64,000 nt of DNA, from positions 110,540 through 174,539 of the forward strand of contig NZ_VXDB01000012.1 of NCBI RefSeq assembly GCF_008711325.1, written 5' to 3'. Under the pieces are notes generated by a model, which made no database searches, had not been told where the DNA came from, and saw only the letters and a program-made list of their open reading frames with translations. Both the position numbers and the translations under genes were made by a program. Positions 60,061 to 64,000 of the stretch are shown in pieces. The stretch's first letter is position 1, and every line of letters starts with the position of its first letter. Origin of the DNA: Roseibium sediminis (GTDB lineage Bacteria > Pseudomonadota > Alphaproteobacteria > Rhizobiales > Stappiaceae).

Positions 60061-61087
60061 CGGTCACGCTCATGTGGCGGGAAACCGCCGGTTGCTTGGT
60101 CCGCCGGTCAATGACAAAGTCATGCCCCTTCGGTTTGCGTCCGATTGCCTCATCAATGGCTGCATGAAGCAGCTCATTGCCTTCAGAGGCACGCAGGGGC
60201 GCCCGGAGGTCGGCCATGTCGTCCTGCCCGAGGCACATGTAGAGCTGTCCGGTACAGGTGACGCGCACCCGGTTGCAGCTTTCGCAGAAATTGTGGGTCA
60301 TCGGCGTGATGAACCCCATACGCCCGCCGGTTTCCTTCACCTGCATGTAGCGGGCCGGGCCGCCGGTCTTGTAGGGGATGTCGTCCAGCGTGAAACGCTC
60401 GGCCAGTCGGCTTCTGACCAGCGAGAGCGGCAGATACTGATCTGTCCGGTCGCCGTCGATTTCGCCAAGCGGCATGGTCTCGATGAGGGTGAGATCGTAG
60501 CCCTGATCATGGGCCCATTCCATCATGGGAATGATTTCGTGCTCGTTGACGCCCTTGAGCGCAACCATGTTGATCTTCAGTTGCAGTCCGGCCTCGCGGG
60601 CAGCCTGCATGCCTTCCAGCACCTTGCCGAGGTCGCCCCAGCGCGTGATGGCCTTGAAGCGTTGCTCGTCGAGCGTGTCGAGGGAAACGTTGATACGACG
60701 GACACCGCTGTCGTACAGCTCTCCCGCCAGTTTGGCGAGCTGAGAACCATTGGTGGTGACAGTGAGTTCCTCAAGCGCGCCGGTCTCGATATGGCGACCA
60801 AGGCTGCGGATCAGGCTCATGATGTTCTTGCGAACCAGCGGTTCTCCGCCGGTCAGACGCAGCTTGCGAACACCCTTTTCGATGAAGGCTGTGCAGAGCC
60901 GGTCCAGTTCTTCCAGTGACAGGACTTCCCGTTTGGGGAGGAAGGTCATGTCCTCTGCCATGCAATAGACACAGCGGAAGTCGCAACGGTCTGTCACCGA
61001 AACACGCAGATATGTAACGGCCCGACCGAACGGATCGATCATCGATGGCGATGAAAACGGGCTGTCAGCAGACTTGCCTGCAGTCAT
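60053..61087 (-). CDS. moaA: GTP 3',8-cyclase (molybdenum cofactor biosynthesis)
   Basis: Radical SAM enzyme for the first step of molybdopterin synthesis. The SAM cluster motif is [13 protein letters not shown] (Cys35, 39, 42), then [33 protein letters not shown]-like ([11 protein letters not shown]) and the second cluster [19 protein letters not shown]. It ends in the conserved Gly-Gly (SVTGG). Length 344. It sits close to the formate dehydrogenase accessory genes, which fits their shared need for the cofactor. Confidence 0.96.
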   Translation of the reverse strand: MTAGKSADSPFSSPSMIDPFGRAVTYLRVSVTDRCDFRCVYCMAEDMTFLPKREVLSLEELDRLCTAFIEKGVRKLRLTGGEPLVRKNIMSLIRSLGRHIETGALEELTVTTNGSQLAKLAGELYDSGVRRINVSLDTLDEQRFKAITRWGDLGKVLEGMQAAREAGLQLKINMVALKGVNEHEIIPMMEWAHDQGYDLTLIETMPLGEIDGDRTDQYLPLSLVRSRLAERFTLDDIPYKTGGPARYMQVKETGGRMGFITPMTHNFCESCNRVRVTCTGQLYMCLGQDDMADLRAPLRASEGNELLHAAIDEAIGRKPKGHDFVIDRRTKQPAVSRHMSVTGG

Positions 61088-61260
61088 TCAGATCTCCCTC
61101 AACCGGCTGACACCGGCCCTTTATCTGTTTCGATTGAAGGTAATCGATTTATTTGCCAAGGCAATAGCTGTAGCACCCTTCATTGGTGGGAGGCGTGATC
61201 TATCGCAACCGGTCACCCGTAAGTGATCCGAAACCGTTCTTTACCGATTGGATATTGGCC

Positions 61261-62691
61261 ATGACCACTATCGTCTGGTTCCGTCAGGATCTTCGCGCGT
61301 CAGATAATGCAGCCCTTTACCACGCCGCACAAAAAGGCGCGGTGCTACCGGTCTACATTCTGGAAGAAGGTGCTCCCCTGACCAATTGCCAGCCGATCGG
61401 CGGAGCCGGAAACTGGTGGCTGCATCACAGCCTTTGCGCCTTGAAGGAACAGCTCGGTGGGTTGGTACTTTTGAAGGGGGATCCCAAAGACCTTCTTCCC
61501 GACCTTGCAAGGGAAGTGGGGGCAGAGGCGGTGCTTTGGAACCGCGTTTATGACCGCCATGCCATAGAGCGCGATACGGCTATCAAGGCTTCGCTGAAGG
61601 AAGCCGGCGTCTATGTGGAGAGTTTCAAGGGCAGTGTCCTGAACGAACCCTTTGAGCTGAAAACCGGTTCCGGTGGTCCTTACAAGGTGTTTTCGCCCTA
61701 CTGGCGGGCGGTAAAATCCCTGCCTTTTGTCCCTCCTTTGCCGCGACCTGAAAAACTGGAGTTGGCAGACAGCGTTCTTTCTCTGGACGTCGTCGAGCTG
61801 GATCTCTTGCCGGTCACGCCAAACTGGGCCGAGGGGTGGGAGACGTTGTGGCGCCCGGGCGAAAAGGGCGCGCAGGACCGCTTGTCCGATTTTCTGGACG
61901 AAAACCTTCTAGGATATGGCGAGGATCGCAACAGACCCGACCTTCCCAACGTGTCGCGGCTTTCCCCGCATCTGCGGTTTGGGGAGATATCACCTGCGCA
62001 AATCTGGTCGGCGACACAGATGATCGCTGATGCACATCCGGAACTTGCCAAGGATGCGGATAAGTTCCTCAGCGAAGTGGTTTGGCGGGAGTTCTCCTAT
62101 CATCTCCTCTACCACTTTCAGGATCTGCCGGAGCAGAACTGGAAAACCGGGTTCGACGCTTATCCCTGGCGGAACAGCCCGGAGGACCTTCGTGCCTGGC
62201 AGCGCGGCGAAACCGGCTACCCGATTGTCGATGCGGGCATGCGCGAGCTTTGGCAGACCGGCTACATGCACAACCGCGTGCGCATGATTGTCGCCAGCTT
62301 TCTGGTCAAGCACCTGCGGATCGACTGGCGGGAAGGGGAGAAGTGGTTCCGCGATACGCTTGTGGATGCCGATGTCGCCAACAATGCTGCCAGTTGGCAA
62401 TGGGTCACCGGATGCGGGGCCGATGCCGCGCCTTACTTCCGCATTTTCAATCCCTACACACAGGCGCAGAAGTTTGATCCGGATGGGACCTATATCCGCA
62501 AATGGGTGCCGGAACTGAAGCATTTGCCTGCACCACAACTCTTTGCCCCGCAGGACGCCTCTCCCATGGACCTGCGGGAGGCTGGCGTGCGCCTCGGTGA
62601 GACCTATCCGCTTCCGATGGTCAATCACCAAAGCGCCCGGCAAAAGGCACTTGAGGGATACGAAACGGTGAAGGCGCAGAACGCAGCTTGA
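61261..62691 (+). CDS. phr: Deoxyribodipyrimidine photolyase
   Basis: Light-driven repair of UV-made pyrimidine dimers. The 476-residue protein has TTIVWFRQDLRASDNAAL at the start (antenna domain) and the FAD domain with WREFSYHLLYHF, DAYPWRNSPEDLRAWQRGETGYPIVDAGMRELWQTGYMHNRVRMIVASFL and ADVANNAASWQWVTGCGADAAPYFRIFNP. These are class I CPD photolyase signatures. I chose ATG 61261, where homology begins; the frame runs further upstream. Confidence 0.95.
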   Translation: MTTIVWFRQDLRASDNAALYHAAQKGAVLPVYILEEGAPLTNCQPIGGAGNWWLHHSLCALKEQLGGLVLLKGDPKDLLPDLAREVGAEAVLWNRVYDRHAIERDTAIKASLKEAGVYVESFKGSVLNEPFELKTGSGGPYKVFSPYWRAVKSLPFVPPLPRPEKLELADSVLSLDVVELDLLPVTPNWAEGWETLWRPGEKGAQDRLSDFLDENLLGYGEDRNRPDLPNVSRLSPHLRFGEISPAQIWSATQMIADAHPELAKDADKFLSEVVWREFSYHLLYHFQDLPEQNWKTGFDAYPWRNSPEDLRAWQRGETGYPIVDAGMRELWQTGYMHNRVRMIVASFLVKHLRIDWREGEKWFRDTLVDADVANNAASWQWVTGCGADAAPYFRIFNPYTQAQKFDPDGTYIRKWVPELKHLPAPQLFAPQDASPMDLREAGVRLGETYPLPMVNHQSARQKALEGYETVKAQNAA

Positions 62692-62758
62692 ACTTTGAGC
62701 GGGCCGGTTTATCGTCCGGTCACAACCGATTCAGCCCGAAAAGTGGACCTTCGAAAAG

Positions 62759-63124
62759 ATGAGCGATACAGCAAAGGTCTGGCCGACCGAACTGCGCCTG
62801 CGCGAAGACAAGAAAACGCTCCACATCGCCTTTGACAATGGCGAGGTACATGATTTCAGCGCGGAATATCTTCGCGTGTGCTCGCCGTCAGCCGAAGTGC
62901 AAGGGCACAGCCCGTCTCAAAAGAAGACCGTACCGAACAAGCGCAACGTAGGCATCATGAAACTGGAGCCGGTCGGAAACTACGCCGTCCGCATTCATTT
63001 CGACGACATGCACAATACCGGCATCTTCTCCTGGTCCTATTTCCTGGACCTTGCCAATGAGAAGGACAAGCACTGGGGCGGTTATCTGGCCGAGCTTGAA
63101 GAAAAGGGCCTGAGTCGGGGGTGA
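62759..63124 (+). CDS. DUF971 family protein
   Basis: A 121-residue protein similar to the N-terminal domain of gamma-butyrobetaine hydroxylase: WPTELRLREDKKTLHIAFDNGEVHDFSAEYLRVCSPSAE, then NVGIMKLEPVGNYAVRIHFDDMHNTGIFSWSYFLDL. Related domains bind zinc or take part in Fe-S carrier proteins, but this one lacks the enzyme part. It lies 67 bases after the photolyase gene and may be co-transcribed. Function is not known. Confidence 0.92.
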   Translation: MSDTAKVWPTELRLREDKKTLHIAFDNGEVHDFSAEYLRVCSPSAEVQGHSPSQKKTVPNKRNVGIMKLEPVGNYAVRIHFDDMHNTGIFSWSYFLDLANEKDKHWGGYLAELEEKGLSRG

Positions 63125-63136
63125 TTTGGCAATCGA

Positions 63137-63766
63137 TTAGTTTCGTGATGCAGCCAATCCGATTCCGCTGACAACAAATAGGCCTCCGGTTAGCTTATAG
63201 ACCCTTTGCATCAGGCGTCGCGACAGCTCAAGGCTCCGGAACCATGCCCCGGCGATGCCATAAAGCGCAGCCACGGTGAATGCCACGACTGCAATTACAA
63301 GAACCATTGAAGCCAAATGCCAGAAACTGCTTTCTCCAGCGGTCAGGAACTGGGGGAACAATGCGGTGAAGAAGGCTATTGCCTTTGGATTACTGGCGGC
63401 GATCATGAAGCCGGAAGTCGCCATTTGGCGGCTCGTTACCCTCTTGGTTGTGGGGTGACATGTTGCACTCACTCGATCTCCGGCGCTATGCCACATCTGG
63501 AGTCCGATGAAGACGAGATATGCTGCTCCCAGATACTTGATGATCATGAACAGCGTTGCAGAGGTGGTAATGATGAGGCCAAGTCCAGCGGCTGCGGCCA
63601 CGGCCTGAGTAACCGAGGCCAGAGCATTTCCCAATGCGGTATTCAACGACTTCAACCATCCAAATTGAGCACCATGCATGAATGCTATCAGTGTGCTTGG
63701 ACCGGGAATGAGTGATACGGCGAAGGCCGTTGCAAAAAGCAGGAGGAGACTTTCGATATTTGTCAT
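63137..63766 (-). CDS. LysE family amino-acid exporter
   Basis: A 209-residue membrane protein with about six helices. The family start is LLLFATAFAVSLIPGPSTLIAFMHGAQFGWLKSLNTALGNALAS, and FMIAASNPKAIAFFTALFPQFL is the usual middle motif. It is in the LysE/RhtB group, which exports amino acids or homoserine lactones. The substrate is unknown. It is convergent with the DUF971 gene, with 12 bases between stops. Confidence 0.93.
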   Translation of the reverse strand: MTNIESLLLLFATAFAVSLIPGPSTLIAFMHGAQFGWLKSLNTALGNALASVTQAVAAAAGLGLIITTSATLFMIIKYLGAAYLVFIGLQMWHSAGDRVSATCHPTTKRVTSRQMATSGFMIAASNPKAIAFFTALFPQFLTAGESSFWHLASMVLVIAVVAFTVAALYGIAGAWFRSLELSRRLMQRVYKLTGGLFVVSGIGLAASRN

Positions 63767-64000
63767 AATTTTTTTTCAATGTGATTCAGGATGTGGAACT
63801 GCAGTCAGACCGTATTGACCAAGTCCTCCTTTGTGCAAGACATTTCCGGGTCTCGACGTTTCGGTCCCCCCAAACACCATCTTTCATTTTCTCACTTTAC
63901 CGTGTTTGGCCCCAAAGCGTGTCGAGCAGTTTTTATCCTGCATGAGTGATCAGCCCCACCTAAGCGGTCCAGTTTGAATGTTAGTGCATGATTAGCCTGG
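63767..64000. other. Window end, no gene seen
   Basis: The last 234 bases hold the lysE promoter side and no supported gene or RNA. Confidence 0.4.

Overview
The window looks like chromosomal DNA from an aerobic to microaerobic alphaproteobacterium, probably of the order Hyphomicrobiales (inference). The evidence is moderately high GC, many alphaproteobacterial family members (TIGR02281-type aspartic protease, DUF1289, CobS/CobT, Lrp, a PdhS-like histidine kinase, a long GapDH) and a NAD-independent Tat-exported formate dehydrogenase operon. I saw no rRNA, tRNA, CRISPR array, insertion sequence or prophage.

Layout. 1-1.4 kb: the 3' end of a cytochrome bd oxidase operon (cydB, cydX). 1.5-8.2 kb: peroxiredoxin, an exported double-trypsin/PDZ/TPR protein, an XRE-like regulator and a chemoreceptor. 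8.2-18.6 kb: housekeeping genes (trans-sulfuration PLP enzyme, DusA, TauE-like exporter, aspartic protease, DUF1289, lipoprotein hydrolase, divergent cobS/cobT, histidine kinase, uracil-DNA glycosylase), with a 600-base non-coding stretch of related palindromes at 11.5-12.0 kb. 18.8-20.5 kb: unknown genes. 20.9-28.8 kb: ecotin, DUF3179, tandem rhodanese, Lrp, DUF302, a periplasmic solute-binding-like protein, a beta-hydroxyacid dehydrogenase and a LysR regulator. 28.8-34.4 kb: polar amino-acid ABC transporter without its ATPase, GST, and a LysR/metallo-beta-lactamase divergent pair.

34.4-62.7 kb is dominated by formate oxidation and molybdenum cofactor genes. On the minus strand, a degenerate BLUF protein precedes fdhD-mobA-mobB-moeA, which overlap by 4 bases at each junction. 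On the plus strand, from 43.5 to 54 kb, lie a TorD-like chaperone, a 62-residue Tat mini-protein, the catalytic, iron-sulfur and cytochrome b subunits of formate dehydrogenase, a small lipoprotein, a WD40-cytochrome c fusion, a 44-residue membrane peptide and four poorly characterised proteins. A large multi-[4Fe-4S] protein, two DUF3305/DUF3306-like proteins and moaA follow after two transporter genes. GapDH, an SDR, an Mrp ATPase and a GNAT separate the two halves.

Together these genes would make and insert bis-MGD cofactor (MoaA, MobA, MobB, MoeA, FdhD, TorD), export a formate dehydrogenase by Tat, and pass electrons through cytochrome b to quinone, with a possible side branch to the c-type cytochrome. 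The accessory proteins are the least understood part and the best candidate for new biology. DUF numbers are from memory and were not searched.
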